Assembly: GCF_014268445.2 (NCBI RefSeq)
Contig: NZ_CP077089.1
Coordinates: 4,085,501 to 4,149,500 of the forward strand
DNA length: 64,000 nucleotides
Source: Pseudomonas tensinigenes
Lineage (GTDB): Bacteria > Pseudomonadota > Gammaproteobacteria > Pseudomonadales > Pseudomonadaceae
Direction of reading: 5' to 3'
Shown in pieces: positions 26,717 through 36,217 of this stretch. A program made the translations under genes and the position numbers. Every line of letters begins with the position of its first letter. The stretch's first letter is position 1. The notes beneath the pieces were generated by a model. The model had not been told where the DNA came from, made no database searches, and saw nothing but the letters and a program-made list of their open reading frames with translations.

Positions 26717-28968
26717 TCCTTGACGCAATCGACAGTGTACTGCCGTCCATTGCCTTCATCTTCGTGCTGCAATCCATGCACATCCGCGACAAAACCGGGG
26801 AAGCTGCTATCGAACGTGCGAGCAAATTTCAGGTAATCAATGATCGAGCGGGTCGATTCGGTAAAGCGTTCGCCGGGCATGATCAATGGAATCCCCGGCG
26901 GATACGGTACTAGCATGACCGCAGCAATCCTGCCTTCCAGCTCATCGATCGGCACCGCCTCGACTTCGCCGCGCACCAGATGATCGTAGGCGTGAGCCGG
27001 TTTCATGGCAATTTCCGGAAGCACGGTGTACATGCGTTTGAGGTGTTTGGCTGTGGCGTTGCTGCGGTAGCAGGCGTGCAATTGATCGCACAGATCGCGC
27101 AGGCCCATGCCGCGATAACGCGCGGTGTCTTCTTGTGCCACACACGGCAGGCAAGTTTCCAGACGCACGTTGGCATCGTAGCTGCGTTTGAATTCGAGCA
27201 ATTCGGTGAGCAGCGTGCTCCATTTGCCTTTGGTAATGCCCATCGAGAACAGCACCAGAAACGAATACAGCCCGGTTTTTTCGACAACCAGTCCACGCTC
27301 CCAAAGAAACTTGCTGACCACCGCCGCCGGAATCCCCTTCTCGCTCAACGCACCGCCGGCATTCAATCCCGGCATCACCAGCGTGACTTTGATCGGATCG
27401 AGCAAAACGTAATCGTCACTGACTTCGCCAAAACCGTGCCACTCGGCGTCCGGCTGCAATAACCAGTCTGCGGTCTGCACGCGGTCGATGCCCTCGACGC
27501 CCGGCGGCTGCCAGATCGAAAACCACCAGTCATCGGCGGCGATGTGCTGACGCAGATTGGCCAGCGCGCGGCGAAAGCTCAGCGCTTCGTCAAAGGTTTC
27601 CTGCAACAGCGAACGCCCGGCCGGGCCCTCCATCATCGCCGACGCCACGTCCAACGAGGCGATGATGCTGTACTGCGGCGAGGTCGAGATGTGCATCATG
27701 AACGCTTCATTGAAACGGTCGCGGTCGAGTTGCCGCGCTCCGCCGTCCTGCACATGAATCATCGACGCCTGACTGAAGGCGGCAAGCAGCTTGTGCGTGG
27801 AATGCGTGGTGAATACCAGCGGACTGTCTTCGCTGCGCGAAGTGGCCATGCCGTAGCGCCCGGCGAAGAATTCGTGAAACGCCGCATAGGCGTACCAGGC
27901 TTCGTCGAAATGCAGCACTTCGACACTGTTGCCGAGGCTTTGCTTGATCAGTTCGGCGTTGTAGCAGAGGCCGTCGTAGGTCGAGTTGGTGACCACGGCG
28001 AGTTTGACTTTCGCTGCGCGACCCTTGGTCAACGGACTGGCGTCGATCTTCGCTTGAATCGATTCGCGGCTGAACTCGCTCAGCGGAATCGGCCCGATAA
28101 TCCCCAGTTCATTACGCTCCGGGCACAGGTACAGCGGAATCGCACCGGTCATGATGATCGCGTGCAAAACAGACTTGTGGCAGTTGCGATCGACCAGCAC
28201 CAGATCGTCGCGCGCGACCATCGAGTGCCAGACAATCTTGTTGGCGGTCGAGGTGCCATTGATCACGAAAAAGGTGTGATCGGCGCCGAAATTGCGCGCT
28301 GCACGCGCTTCGGCTTCAGCGAGCGGCCCGGTGTGATCGAGCAGCGAACCAAGCTCTGGCACCGACACAGACAAATCCGAACGCAAGGTGTTTTCACCAA
28401 AGAACTGATGAAACGCCTGCCCTACCGGACTCTTGTGATAAGCCACCCCACCGCCATGGCCGGGGGTGTGCCAGGAATAATTGGAATCGGCGGTGTGCTG
28501 CACCAGCGCCTTGAAAAACGGCGGCAGCAAGCCGTCCAGATACTTGCGCGCTGCGCGGGCGACTTGCCGGGCGAGGAACGGCACGGTGTCTTCGAACAGA
28601 TAGAGGATGCCGCGCAGTTGATTGAGCTCCGCCATGGCATCGGCCGGTGCATTTTCCAGGGTGACTTGCTCGCCGAGGGCGAAGATCGGCAGATCCGGTG
28701 CGCGCACCCGCGCCAGACCGATCAGTTCGGCCATGTTCTGCAACAGATGCGAGTTGGTGCTGGCGTCCTCGGCGGCAATCAGCATGCACGCGAGGCCATG
28801 GTGAGTCGATGCCACCAACCGCCCTTCGGTGTAGTCGATGGCCGAAACGATATTGAAACCTTCCTGCTCCAACTCCCGGGCGATGCCACGGATACGGTCA
28901 CCGGCGACCGTGTCGGCCTTGATGTCGCGATGGACGATCAACACCGGAAACTTCAAATCTTTGTACAT
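26713..28968 (-). CDS. ldcA: Lysine/arginine/ornithine decarboxylase (LdcA-like)
   Basis: This 751-residue PLP-dependent fold-III decarboxylase has an N-terminal wing domain with response-regulator fold (1-130), a core PLP domain (about 150-430) with the lysine in TTHSTHKLLAAFSQAS, and a C-terminal domain. The length and the position beside dnaQ match P. aeruginosa LdcA, which makes cadaverine from lysine and is induced by arginine through ArgR. The sequence alone does not exclude arginine or ornithine as substrate. The start MYKDLKFPVL was chosen over an in-frame reading 45 bp upstream. Instead of an ldcB antiporter, the next gene here is a coupled acetyltransferase. Confidence 0.88.
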   Translation of the reverse strand: MYKDLKFPVLIVHRDIKADTVAGDRIRGIARELEQEGFNIVSAIDYTEGRLVASTHHGLACMLIAAEDASTNSHLLQNMAELIGLARVRAPDLPIFALGEQVTLENAPADAMAELNQLRGILYLFEDTVPFLARQVARAARKYLDGLLPPFFKALVQHTADSNYSWHTPGHGGGVAYHKSPVGQAFHQFFGENTLRSDLSVSVPELGSLLDHTGPLAEAEARAARNFGADHTFFVINGTSTANKIVWHSMVARDDLVLVDRNCHKSVLHAIIMTGAIPLYLCPERNELGIIGPIPLSEFSRESIQAKIDASPLTKGRAAKVKLAVVTNSTYDGLCYNAELIKQSLGNSVEVLHFDEAWYAYAAFHEFFAGRYGMATSRSEDSPLVFTTHSTHKLLAAFSQASMIHVQDGGARQLDRDRFNEAFMMHISTSPQYSIIASLDVASAMMEGPAGRSLLQETFDEALSFRRALANLRQHIAADDWWFSIWQPPGVEGIDRVQTADWLLQPDAEWHGFGEVSDDYVLLDPIKVTLVMPGLNAGGALSEKGIPAAVVSKFLWERGLVVEKTGLYSFLVLFSMGITKGKWSTLLTELLEFKRSYDANVRLETCLPCVAQEDTARYRGMGLRDLCDQLHACYRSNATAKHLKRMYTVLPEIAMKPAHAYDHLVRGEVEAVPIDELEGRIAAVMLVPYPPGIPLIMPGERFTESTRSIIDYLKFARTFDSSFPGFVADVHGLQHEDEGNGRQYTVDCVKE

Positions 28969-29074
28969 GAGGCTCAGTGTCCTGAGGCGGCAGGTTTGAA
29001 TCTGCCAATGCACTCAGGGTAGAGGGTTGCAGCGAAAGTGGCGAGGGTGGCCAGTTGTCAGTATTTCCAGAAAC

Positions 29075-29151
29075 AAAAAGATCGCAGCCTCCGGCAGCTC
29101 CTACATTGGAATGTGATCCCCTGTAGGAGCTGCCGCAGGCTGCGATCTTTT
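29075..29151. repeat. REP family 2 inverted pair, probable dnaQ terminator
   Basis: AAAAGATCGCAGCCTCCGGC...CTCCTACA and its complement form a 30-bp stem with a single mismatch around a short spacer. It starts 7 bp after the dnaQ stop codon on the minus strand and ends in a run of A (U in the dnaQ transcript is not present after the stem). It is the complete version of the half element at 9230-9259. Confidence 0.88.
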
Positions 29152-29157
29152 GATCTT

Positions 29158-29916
29158 TCAGGCTTGAGCGTCAGCCTCGGCGATCTGCGTCCACATCGCA
29201 GGGCCGCCCGCCGATTTGGCAATAATTTCCAACCGCACCAGATGCGCCGCCAATTCATCTTCCGTCGCACGAATGATCCGCGCAGGCTGACGATCCGCCG
29301 GCAAGCGCCGAATCTCGGTGGCCGAGTTGTCCGCGCCATCGCCCGTGCCATTGCCATCAGACGCATTACCCGCCAGCGACAGACTGGTCTGGCCGCCGGT
29401 CATGGTCAGGTAGACGTCGGCGAGAATTTCCGAGTCGAGCAAGGCGCCGTGCAATTCACGGCCAGAGTTGTCGACACCGTAACGTTTGCACAAGGCATCG
29501 AGGCTGTTGCGCTGCCCCGGGTGACGCTCCCGGGCCATCATCAGGGTGTCGAGGATCGAGCAGTGCTGGGTGATGTCAGCACGATCCTTCTGGCCCATCA
29601 GCGCGAATTCGTTGTTGATGAAACCAACGTCGAACGCCGCGTTGTGGATGATCAGCTGTGCGCCTTTGATGAACTCGAAGAACTCGTCGGCGACTTCGGC
29701 AAAGCGCGGCTTGCCGACGAGGAATTCGTTGGTGATGCCGTGGACGCCGATGGCGCCTTCATCACTCTCGCGATCCGGTTGCAGGTAAACGTGAAAATGC
29801 CGGCCCGTCAGGCGCCGACCGATCAGTTCGACACAGCCGATTTCAATGATCCGGTGACCATCGGTCACCGGCATGCCGGTGGTTTCGGTATCGAGTACAA
29901 CGGATCTGGTGGCCAT
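29158..29916 (-). CDS. dnaQ: DNA polymerase III epsilon subunit (3'-5' proofreading exonuclease)
   Basis: This 252-residue exonuclease of the DEDDh group has ExoI LDTETTG near residue 8, ExoII HNAAFDVGFI near residue 91, and ExoIII HGALLDSE near residue 155. A sliding-clamp-binding motif QTSLSL lies just after the nuclease domain, followed by a flexible glycine/asparagine linker and a C-terminal segment for binding the polymerase subunit. In Pseudomonas dnaQ lies beside rnhA, as here (211 bp apart, same strand, with a REPIN between), rather than divergent from it as in E. coli. Confidence 0.96.
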   Translation of the reverse strand: MATRSVVLDTETTGMPVTDGHRIIEIGCVELIGRRLTGRHFHVYLQPDRESDEGAIGVHGITNEFLVGKPRFAEVADEFFEFIKGAQLIIHNAAFDVGFINNEFALMGQKDRADITQHCSILDTLMMARERHPGQRNSLDALCKRYGVDNSGRELHGALLDSEILADVYLTMTGGQTSLSLAGNASDGNGTGDGADNSATEIRRLPADRQPARIIRATEDELAAHLVRLEIIAKSAGGPAMWTQIAEADAQA

Positions 29917-30005
29917 CAGTGTTCAGCTCTCAACGGGTCGATCTTGCAAAAAACGCGGATATTAGCACGCTCGGTGGGGTGTTTCAGGTGGACCGTGGCG
30001 CGCCC

Positions 30006-30099
30006 TTCGCGAGCAGGCTCGCTCCCACATTGGAATGCATTCCAATATGGGCATCAGATCTGGAATGCATTTCCCTGTGGGAGCGAGCCTGCTCGCGAA
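30006..30099. repeat. REPIN between rnhA and dnaQ
   Basis: REP arms at 30006-30029 and 30076-30099 are inverted around a spacer containing GGAATGCAT twice. It lies 28 bp after the rnhA stop on the minus strand and before the dnaQ start at 29916, so dnaQ expression may depend partly on read-through of this hairpin. Confidence 0.92.
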
Positions 30100-30127
30100 T
30101 GGCCGCACCACGGTGCATCAGAGAGAA

Positions 30128-30598
30128 TCAGGTCTGCTTGTAGCCACGAACCTCATCCACGCCACGGTTCGCCAACTGGTCCGCCCGCTCGTTACCGTGA
30201 TGGCCAATGTGCCCACGCACCCATTTCCAGGTGACCTTGTGGCGGTTGACCTGCTCGTCCAGCTCTTTCCACAGATCAGCGTTTTTCACGGGTTCTTTCG
30301 CTGCGGTTTTCCAGCCACGCTTCTTCCAGTTGGCCATCCACTCGTTGATGCCCTTCATCACGTATTGCGAGTCGGTCACCAGCAGCACTTCGCACGGGCG
30401 CTTCAAGGCTTCGAGGCCACGGATCGCGCCAAGCAGTTCCATGCGGTTGTTGGTGGTATTGGCTTCGCCGCCCCACAGTTCCTTTTCAACGCCCTTGCAC
30501 ACCAGCAAGGCGCCCCAGCCGCCCGGGCCGGGATTGCCTTTGCAGGCGCCGTCAGTGAACAGTTCTACGGTGTCGACGCTTTCAACGCTTTCGCTCAT
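30128..30598 (-). CDS. rnhA: Ribonuclease HI
   Basis: This 156-residue enzyme cuts the RNA strand of RNA-DNA hybrids. The active-site acidic residues are seen in [27 protein letters not shown] and [11 protein letters not shown], with the late histidine/aspartate in [12 protein letters not shown]. It begins with about eight extra residues before the conserved core. A downstream start is less likely because the core begins at VELFTDGA. It is placed between the methyltransferase gene and dnaQ on the same strand. Confidence 0.96.
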   Translation of the reverse strand: MSESVESVDTVELFTDGACKGNPGPGGWGALLVCKGVEKELWGGEANTTNNRMELLGAIRGLEALKRPCEVLLVTDSQYVMKGINEWMANWKKRGWKTAAKEPVKNADLWKELDEQVNRHKVTWKWVRGHIGHHGNERADQLANRGVDEVRGYKQT

Positions 30599-30653
30599 GC
30601 CACTCTATCCAGAAAAATGCCTGTCTTGCCGATCACGGATCGACAATGACCGA

Positions 30654-30672
30654 GGCCGGGACAAGCCCGGCC
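30654..30672. terminator. Hairpin between methyltransferase and rnhA
   Basis: GGCCGGG-ACAAG-CCCGGCC forms a 7-bp GC stem 16 bp after the methyltransferase stop on the minus strand. No T-run follows in that direction, so it may only reduce read-through into rnhA. Confidence 0.4.
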
Positions 30673-30688
30673 ACAAATAAAAGAAGGT

Positions 30689-31447
30689 TTACGGTTCGAT
30701 GCGCCGGCGGTTGACCTTGGCCATCGGCAGCGGAATCAGCTTGCCCATCGGCTCGCGGCGTTCCTGACGCAACGGCCTGAGCCCCACGACGATCTTGCGC
30801 GCGACCAATAAATAGAAGCCACCGCCCGACAGTTGCCAGTCACCGGCCTTGCGTTCCCAGCCGGCCAGACGGGCCTGCCACTTGGGTGACGCGAGCGGCG
30901 GACGATAGCACCCGAAGCGGCGTTTCTCCAGCGCAAAGCCGAGCAGATTGAGCCAGTCGGCGACCCGCGACGGCGAGATACAGCGCGCCTTTCGCAGGGC
31001 GTCGTGGGCGAAAACATGGCGCAAGCCCCAGGTGCTCCAAGGGTTGATGCCGATGATCAGCAAATGCCCGCCGGGACGCACGCTGCTTGCCGCTTCACGG
31101 AGTAAACCGTGGGGTGACAGGCAGAAATCCAGACCGTGCTGCATCACCACCACGTCGGCGGCATGCTCGCTCAGCGGCCAGGCCTGCTCTTCGCAGACGA
31201 TTTCGACGCCCGGCAACGGCGCACCGAGGCGCACATTGCGCTGCACTTGCGGCGCTGCCGGCGGGGTTTCGGCCGATGGCCCGTAATGCACCAGATAACC
31301 GCCAAAGAATCGGCCCAACTCGTCTTCGAGCATGCGCCGCTCTTCATCGAGCAGAAATTGCCCGAGCGGGCCGGACAGCCATTCACGGGCTGCACCGATC
31401 AGGGCCAGCCAGTCAGGATCAGCCTGTGCGAACGCTTTATCACTCAT
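30689..31447 (-). CDS. Class I SAM-dependent methyltransferase
   Basis: This 252-residue protein has a degenerate methyltransferase core: GAPLPGVEIVCEEQAWPL, then the segment ADVVVMQHGLDFCLSPHGLL and VRPGGHLLIIGINPWSTWG, as in the UbiE/BioC-like methyltransferase_11 group. The glycine-rich first motif is weak, so activity is not certain. The start MSDKAFAQ has a GGAG site 6 nt upstream. A TTG 12 bp earlier was rejected. It diverges from gloB across 66 bp and precedes rnhA. The substrate is unknown. Confidence 0.82.
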   Translation of the reverse strand: MSDKAFAQADPDWLALIGAAREWLSGPLGQFLLDEERRMLEDELGRFFGGYLVHYGPSAETPPAAPQVQRNVRLGAPLPGVEIVCEEQAWPLSEHAADVVVMQHGLDFCLSPHGLLREAASSVRPGGHLLIIGINPWSTWGLRHVFAHDALRKARCISPSRVADWLNLLGFALEKRRFGCYRPPLASPKWQARLAGWERKAGDWQLSGGGFYLLVARKIVVGLRPLRQERREPMGKLIPLPMAKVNRRRIEP

Positions 31448-31513
31448 CGCATTCTCCAAAGCGCCAGGAACTACTAAGATGCGCCAATGTTTTCCGCTTG
31501 GCGAATTCCGACG

Positions 31514-32281
31514 ATGATACAGATCAGTGCCCTGCCCGCGTTCACCGACAACTACATCTGGTTGTTACAGGATCACCGCACCCAGCGCTGCGCGGTGGTC
31601 GACCCGGGCGATGCCGCGCCGGTGCAGGCGTGGCTTGACGCGCATCCGAGCTGGGTGTTGAGCGATATCCTGATCACCCACCATCACCATGATCACGTCG
31701 GCGGCGTCGAACGCCTGAAAGCGGCGACCGGGGCGAAAGTCTACGGCCCGGCCAGCGAAAGCATTCCGGGGCGCGATGTGGCGCTCCAGGACAACGACAC
31801 GGTCAGCGTGCTCGGCTGGGACTTCGACGTCTATGCGGTGCCCGGTCACACCTTGGGACACATTGCCTACTATCACCACGGTCTGCTGTTCTGCGGCGAC
31901 ACGCTGTTCGCTGCCGGTTGCGGACGCCTGTTCGAAGGCACGCCGGAGCAAATGCACCACTCGCTCGGGCGACTCGCCGCGTTACCGGAAGATACGCTGG
32001 TCTACTGCACTCATGAATACACCTTGAGCAATCTGAAGTTTGCCGCCGCCGTCGAGCCAAGCAATCCGCACATTGCCGCCCGTCTGGAAAAAGTCACCCA
32101 GCAACGGCAAAACGGCGTGATGACCCTGCCCTCGACCCTCGCTCTGGAAAAGCTCACAAACCCGTTTTTGCGTACCACTGAAACATTAGTTACACAAAAA
32201 GTGGACGAACGGGCAGGCGCTCAAAACCGGGCGCCGAGTGAGGTATTTGCGGCTCTGCGGGCATGGAAAGATACGTTCTAA
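31514..32281 (+). CDS. gloB: Hydroxyacylglutathione hydrolase (glyoxalase II)
   Basis: This 255-residue metallo-beta-lactamase-fold thioesterase splits S-lactoylglutathione to lactate and glutathione, the second step of methylglyoxal removal. The binuclear metal motif [10 protein letters not shown] is near residue 57, further ligands are in [19 protein letters not shown] and CTHEYTLSN, and the C-terminal substrate domain is complete. The start [16 protein letters not shown] is the conserved family N-terminus, so the longer in-frame reading was not used. It lies 99 bp upstream of mltD. Confidence 0.96.
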   Translation: MIQISALPAFTDNYIWLLQDHRTQRCAVVDPGDAAPVQAWLDAHPSWVLSDILITHHHHDHVGGVERLKAATGAKVYGPASESIPGRDVALQDNDTVSVLGWDFDVYAVPGHTLGHIAYYHHGLLFCGDTLFAAGCGRLFEGTPEQMHHSLGRLAALPEDTLVYCTHEYTLSNLKFAAAVEPSNPHIAARLEKVTQQRQNGVMTLPSTLALEKLTNPFLRTTETLVTQKVDERAGAQNRAPSEVFAALRAWKDTF

Positions 32282-32315
32282 GTGACCCAGCACTTGATAC
32301 AAAAATTCTGAATGG

Positions 32316-32344
32316 TTGACCTAGGGGGGTGCGCTTTCTAGAAT
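32316..32344 (+). promoter_or_regulatory. Sigma-70-type promoter of mltD
   Basis: TTGACC (32316-32321) and TAGAAT (32339-32344) are separated by exactly 17 bp and end 36 bp before the mltD start codon. Both hexamers differ from consensus at one position. Confidence 0.7.
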
Positions 32345-32380
32345 CGCCCGACATTTTTGCCCGGAACTTACTTCCAGCCA

Positions 32381-33844
32381 ATGTCGTCATCCATACGTAA
32401 GTCCGTCAATTCAGACGCATTGACCCGCTTGGCGCAAGCCATCGCGGTGGCTGTGTCCGCCACGCTGGCGGGCTGTTCCAGCCATGCTCCGCAGACTGAA
32501 GCGACCCATACGCCGAACATTGCTGCGCGAGCCAAGCAGAAGCCGATCTGGCTGACCGAAAAGCCCAGCCCACAGGTTCCCCAGGACATCTGGGAACGCA
32601 TGCGCCAGGGCTTTCAGCTGCAGGAAGGCCTCGGCGTCAACCCGCGCATCGAGCAACAGCGCCTGTGGTTCGCCAGCAATCCCTCTTTCCTCGAGAACGC
32701 CGGCGAACGCGGCAGTCTCTATATTCACTACATCGTCGAACGCCTCGAAGAACGCAACATGCCGCTGGAACTGGCCCTGCTGCCAGTCATTGAAAGCGCC
32801 TACAACCCGATGGCCTATTCCCGGGCCGATGCGGTGGGTCTGTGGCAATTCATTCCTTCCACCGGGCGTTACTTCAACCTGCGTCAGACCCGCTTCTACG
32901 ATGGCCGTCGCGATATCACCGCGTCGACCACCGCAGCGATGGATTACCTGACCCGTCTGCACGACATGTTCAACGGCGACTGGCTGCTGGCCCTTGCCGC
33001 GTACAACGCCGGTGAAGGCACGGTCAGCCGCGCGATCGAGCGTAACGAAAAACTTGGTTTGCCAACCGACTACTGGAACCTGCCGCTGCCGGCGGAAACC
33101 CAGGCGTACGTGCCGAAATTGCTGGCGCTGTCGCAAGTGGTCCTGGCGCCGGAAGCCTACGGCGTGAATCTCAACCCGATCGCCAACGAACCGTACTTCC
33201 AGGTCGTCGAAATCAACCAGCGCATGGACCTGTCCAAGGTTGCTGCGGTGGCCAACATCGACGAAGACGAACTGTTCCAGCTCAATCCGGCCTTCAAGCA
33301 ACGCACCACCATCGACGGCCCTCAGCATCTGCTGGTGCCAACGTCGAAGGCGCAATTGCTCACCGCCAGCTTGCAGACCATGCGACCTGACGAACTGATC
33401 AGCCCGCGTTCGCTGAAGCCGGTATTCGAGGGTGCTGACCCATCGGAAGTGGCCAAGCTCAAGCGTGCTTATCGCGTGAAGCGTGGCGACAACCTCGGCT
33501 CCATCGCCAAGGCCAACAAGGTCGAAGTCAAGGATCTGCAACGCTGGAACAAGCTGACCGGCAAGAACCTCAAGGTTGGCCAGACGTTGGTGATGCAAGA
33601 CACCACCAAGCGCGCTCCGGCACGCAAGTCTGGGCGCGTCAATACAGTGATTGCGGCCAACAGCAAGAGCAAAGGCAAGGACGACAGCGCGCAGCAGACT
33701 CAGTACAAGGTCAAACGCGGCGATACGCTGTATGTCGTGGCCAAGCGTTTCAACGTTGAGATGCAGCATCTCAAGCGCTGGAATCCGGGTGCGGGTAAAG
33801 CACTGAAGCCGGGGCAGATGCTCACGGTTTATCAGCCGCACTGA
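32381..33844 (+). CDS. mltD: Membrane-bound lytic murein transglycosylase D
   Basis: This 487-residue cell-wall lipoprotein has a lipobox TLAG-C in the N-terminal signal, an SLT/lysozyme-like domain (about 110-240) with the catalytic glutamate in LPVIESAYNPMA and the AVGLWQFIPSTGRYF segment, and two C-terminal LysM repeats (YRVKRGDNLGSIAKANKV and YKVKRGDTLYVVAKRFNV) for peptidoglycan binding. It cleaves glycan strands to 1,6-anhydro-muropeptides in the periplasm. Start MSSSIRKS is preferred to the longer frame because it sits correctly behind the promoter and gives a normal signal. It is followed by a clear terminator. Confidence 0.96.
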   Translation: MSSSIRKSVNSDALTRLAQAIAVAVSATLAGCSSHAPQTEATHTPNIAARAKQKPIWLTEKPSPQVPQDIWERMRQGFQLQEGLGVNPRIEQQRLWFASNPSFLENAGERGSLYIHYIVERLEERNMPLELALLPVIESAYNPMAYSRADAVGLWQFIPSTGRYFNLRQTRFYDGRRDITASTTAAMDYLTRLHDMFNGDWLLALAAYNAGEGTVSRAIERNEKLGLPTDYWNLPLPAETQAYVPKLLALSQVVLAPEAYGVNLNPIANEPYFQVVEINQRMDLSKVAAVANIDEDELFQLNPAFKQRTTIDGPQHLLVPTSKAQLLTASLQTMRPDELISPRSLKPVFEGADPSEVAKLKRAYRVKRGDNLGSIAKANKVEVKDLQRWNKLTGKNLKVGQTLVMQDTTKRAPARKSGRVNTVIAANSKSKGKDDSAQQTQYKVKRGDTLYVVAKRFNVEMQHLKRWNPGAGKALKPGQMLTVYQPH

Positions 33845-33849
33845 TGAAG

Positions 33850-33878
33850 AGCCCCTGAGTTTTCAGGGGCTTTTTTTT
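33850..33878 (+). terminator. Rho-independent terminator of mltD
   Basis: AGCCCCTGA-GTTT-TCAGGGGCT followed by a run of eight T begins 6 bp after the stop codon. Confidence 0.95.
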
Positions 33879-33911
33879 GGATCAGGTTTTTGTGGTGTGC
33901 TTTAGATCCCT

Positions 33912-34278
33912 CCCCCTCACCCCAGCCCTCTCCCCCAAGGGGGCGAGGGGGGAAAGGGAGCCGATCTCCGTGCTGTTCAAAATCCGAGTTCGACTCGGTA
34001 TCGCACGTCGGCACAACCCTCCAAAACACCGCGATCAGTCCCCTCTCCCCCCGGGAGAGGGTTAGGGTGAGGGGCTTTTCAAACGTGAGTTCAACTCGGT
34101 ATCGCACGTCGGCGCAACCCTCCAAAACACCGCGATCAGTCCCCTCTCCCTCCGGGAGAGGGTTAGGGTGAGGGGCTTTTCAAAACGTGAGTTCGACTCG
34201 GTATCGCACGTCGGCGCAGCTCTCGCAAACACCACGGTCAGTCCCCTCTCCCCCCGGGAGAGGGTTAGGGTGAGGGGC
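33912..34278. repeat. Long CCCTCACCC repeat, array of three units of about 101 bp
   Basis: After a left end with the CCCCCTCACCCCAGCCCTC type, three units follow. Each has the core GAGTTCGACTCGGTATCGCA and ends in GGGAGAGGGTTAGGGTGAGGG-type text. The core marker CTCGGTA begins at 33994, 34095 and 34197, giving periods of 101 and 102 bp. The array fills most of the 540-bp gap between mltD and the peptide-binding gene. No promoter was seen inside it. Confidence 0.9.
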
Positions 34279-34384
34279 TCTTCGCGCAAACGATTAACCC
34301 TGCATTAACCCGCATCTTTTTCCTGTCCAGACAAGCTGTTACTGTACGGCCCACTAAGCCCAAGCCGCCTGGATCGGATCTGAC

Positions 34385-36217
34385 TTGAAGCGTCCCCTCC
34401 TCCTGCTCCTGATCAGCCTGGCCTTGAGCTCAACCGCAAGCGCGACGATTACCGAAAGTCACGGTTATGCGCAGTTCGGCACGCTCAAGTACCCGGCCAG
34501 ATTTACCCACTTCGACTGGGTCAACCCGCAAGCGCCCAAGGGCGGTACGTTGCGGGTGATGGCGTTCGGCACCTTCGATACGGTCAACCCGTACACCTTC
34601 AAGGGCACCAGCCCGGTCACCACAGCGAATTTCCTCCAGTACGGCATCAATGAGCTGAACGAGCCGCTGATGGTCGGCACCGGCCAGTACTCGCCTTCCG
34701 GTGACGAGCCCGCTTCGAGTTACGGCTTGATCGCGCAATCGGTGGAGTACAGCGAAGATCGCAGCTGGGTGGTGTTCAATCTGCGCCCGGAAGCGCGTTT
34801 TCACGACGGCACTCCGATCACCGCTTATGACGTAGCGTTCTCCTATCGAACACTGCTCAAGGACGGCCACCCGCTGTACCGCACCGCGTTGCAGGAAGTG
34901 CTGCGGGTCGACATTCTCAACAAACAGCGCATTCGCTTCGTGCTCAAGCGCTCGGGCAATCCGCTGTTGATCCTGCGCCTCGGTGAGTTACCGGTGCTGC
35001 CGCAGCATTACTGGAAAGACCGCGACTTCAAAGCCACCACCTTCGAACCGCCACTGGGCAGCGGCCCGTATCGCATCACTTCGGTGACGCCGGGCCGGCA
35101 ACTGATCTTTGAACGGGTCAAGGATTACTGGGGCAAGGACTTGCCGGTCAATCGCGGCAAGTACAACTTCGATCGCATGCAAGTCGAGTTCTACCGCGAC
35201 AGCGACGTGGCCTTCGAAGCGTTCAAGGCTGGCGAGTTCGACATCTACATCGAGCATCAGGCGAAGAACTGGGCCAACGGCTACAACTTCCCGGCGATAC
35301 GCCGTGGCGATGTGATCAAGGCGCAGATCCCGCATCAGATCCCGACCCAGAGTCAGGGCCTGTTCATGAACACCCGCCGCGCAACCTTCGCCGATGTGAA
35401 AACCCGCGAAGCGCTGGGCCTGATGTTCGACTTCGAGTGGACCAACCGCGCGCTGTTCAGCGATGCCTACAAACGCACCACCAGTTACTACCCCAACAGT
35501 GAATTCACAACCTCCGGCCTGCCGGTCGGGCATGAATGGCTGATGCTCAAGCCGTACAAGGATCAACTGCCGGCCAAGCTGTTCACCGAGCCGTTCACCC
35601 TGCCAAAAACCGACGGTCGCGGCATTCCCCGGGACACCATGCGCAAAGCCTTGGCATTGCTCGCCGAGGCCGGCTGGAAGCTCAACGGTCAGCGCCTGCA
35701 AAACGCAAACGGCCAACCGCTGCGGTTCGAGCTGTTGCTGGTCAATCCGAATCTGGAGCGCCTCTACCAACCGTACATCGAGAACCTCAACAGCATCGGC
35801 ATCGACGCGCGCCTGCGTACCGTGGATCGTGCGCAGTACAAGCAGCGCCTCGATCAATTTGATTTCGACATGATCTCGATGACGCTCAACCAGACCCTCA
35901 GCCCGGGCCTTGAGCAGTGGCAGTACTTCCACTCCAGCCAGGTCGGGGTCAAGGGCAGCAAGAATTACGCGGGCATCGCCAATCCGGTGGTCGATCACCT
36001 GCTCGAACAATTGCTCGCCGCGCGCACTCGCGACGAGCAGGTCGCCGCCGGCAAGGCGCTCGACCGCGTGCTGCTCTGGCAGCATTACAGCATTCCCAAC
36101 TGGTACCTCAATTATCACCGTCTGGCCTACCGCAACCGGTTGGCCTTCGTCACCACGCCGCCCTACACCCTGGGCCTGAGCGCGTGGTGGCTGAAGTCTT
36201 CGGAGAAAGATCGATGA
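34385..36217 (+). CDS. Extracellular peptide-binding protein, YejA/NppA-like (first copy)
   Basis: This 610-residue SBP_bac_5 family binding protein of an oligopeptide ABC importer has a signal peptide (MKRPLLLLLISLALSSTASA). It continues YAQFGTLKYPARFTHFDWVNP and PKGGTLRVMAFGTFDTVNPY, the YejA hallmark. The TTG start at 34385 gives the signal peptide exactly. No ATG is available before it. Its stop overlaps the start of a second, related binding protein (ATGA). In P. aeruginosa such a five-gene set is known as npp and imports peptidyl-nucleoside antibiotics and other peptides. Confidence 0.9.
   Translation: MKRPLLLLLISLALSSTASATITESHGYAQFGTLKYPARFTHFDWVNPQAPKGGTLRVMAFGTFDTVNPYTFKGTSPVTTANFLQYGINELNEPLMVGTGQYSPSGDEPASSYGLIAQSVEYSEDRSWVVFNLRPEARFHDGTPITAYDVAFSYRTLLKDGHPLYRTALQEVLRVDILNKQRIRFVLKRSGNPLLILRLGELPVLPQHYWKDRDFKATTFEPPLGSGPYRITSVTPGRQLIFERVKDYWGKDLPVNRGKYNFDRMQVEFYRDSDVAFEAFKAGEFDIYIEHQAKNWANGYNFPAIRRGDVIKAQIPHQIPTQSQGLFMNTRRATFADVKTREALGLMFDFEWTNRALFSDAYKRTTSYYPNSEFTTSGLPVGHEWLMLKPYKDQLPAKLFTEPFTLPKTDGRGIPRDTMRKALALLAEAGWKLNGQRLQNANGQPLRFELLLVNPNLERLYQPYIENLNSIGIDARLRTVDRAQYKQRLDQFDFDMISMTLNQTLSPGLEQWQYFHSSQVGVKGSKNYAGIANPVVDHLLEQLLAARTRDEQVAAGKALDRVLLWQHYSIPNWYLNYHRLAYRNRLAFVTTPPYTLGLSAWWLKSSEKDR

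Noticed and set aside
27544..29022. Open frame of 492 codons opposite the decarboxylase
   Set aside because: Antisense to ldcA, with no motif.
32411..33841. Open frame of 476 codons opposite mltD
   Set aside because: Antisense shadow of mltD. Composition is rich in R/H/Q/V runs typical of such shadows.
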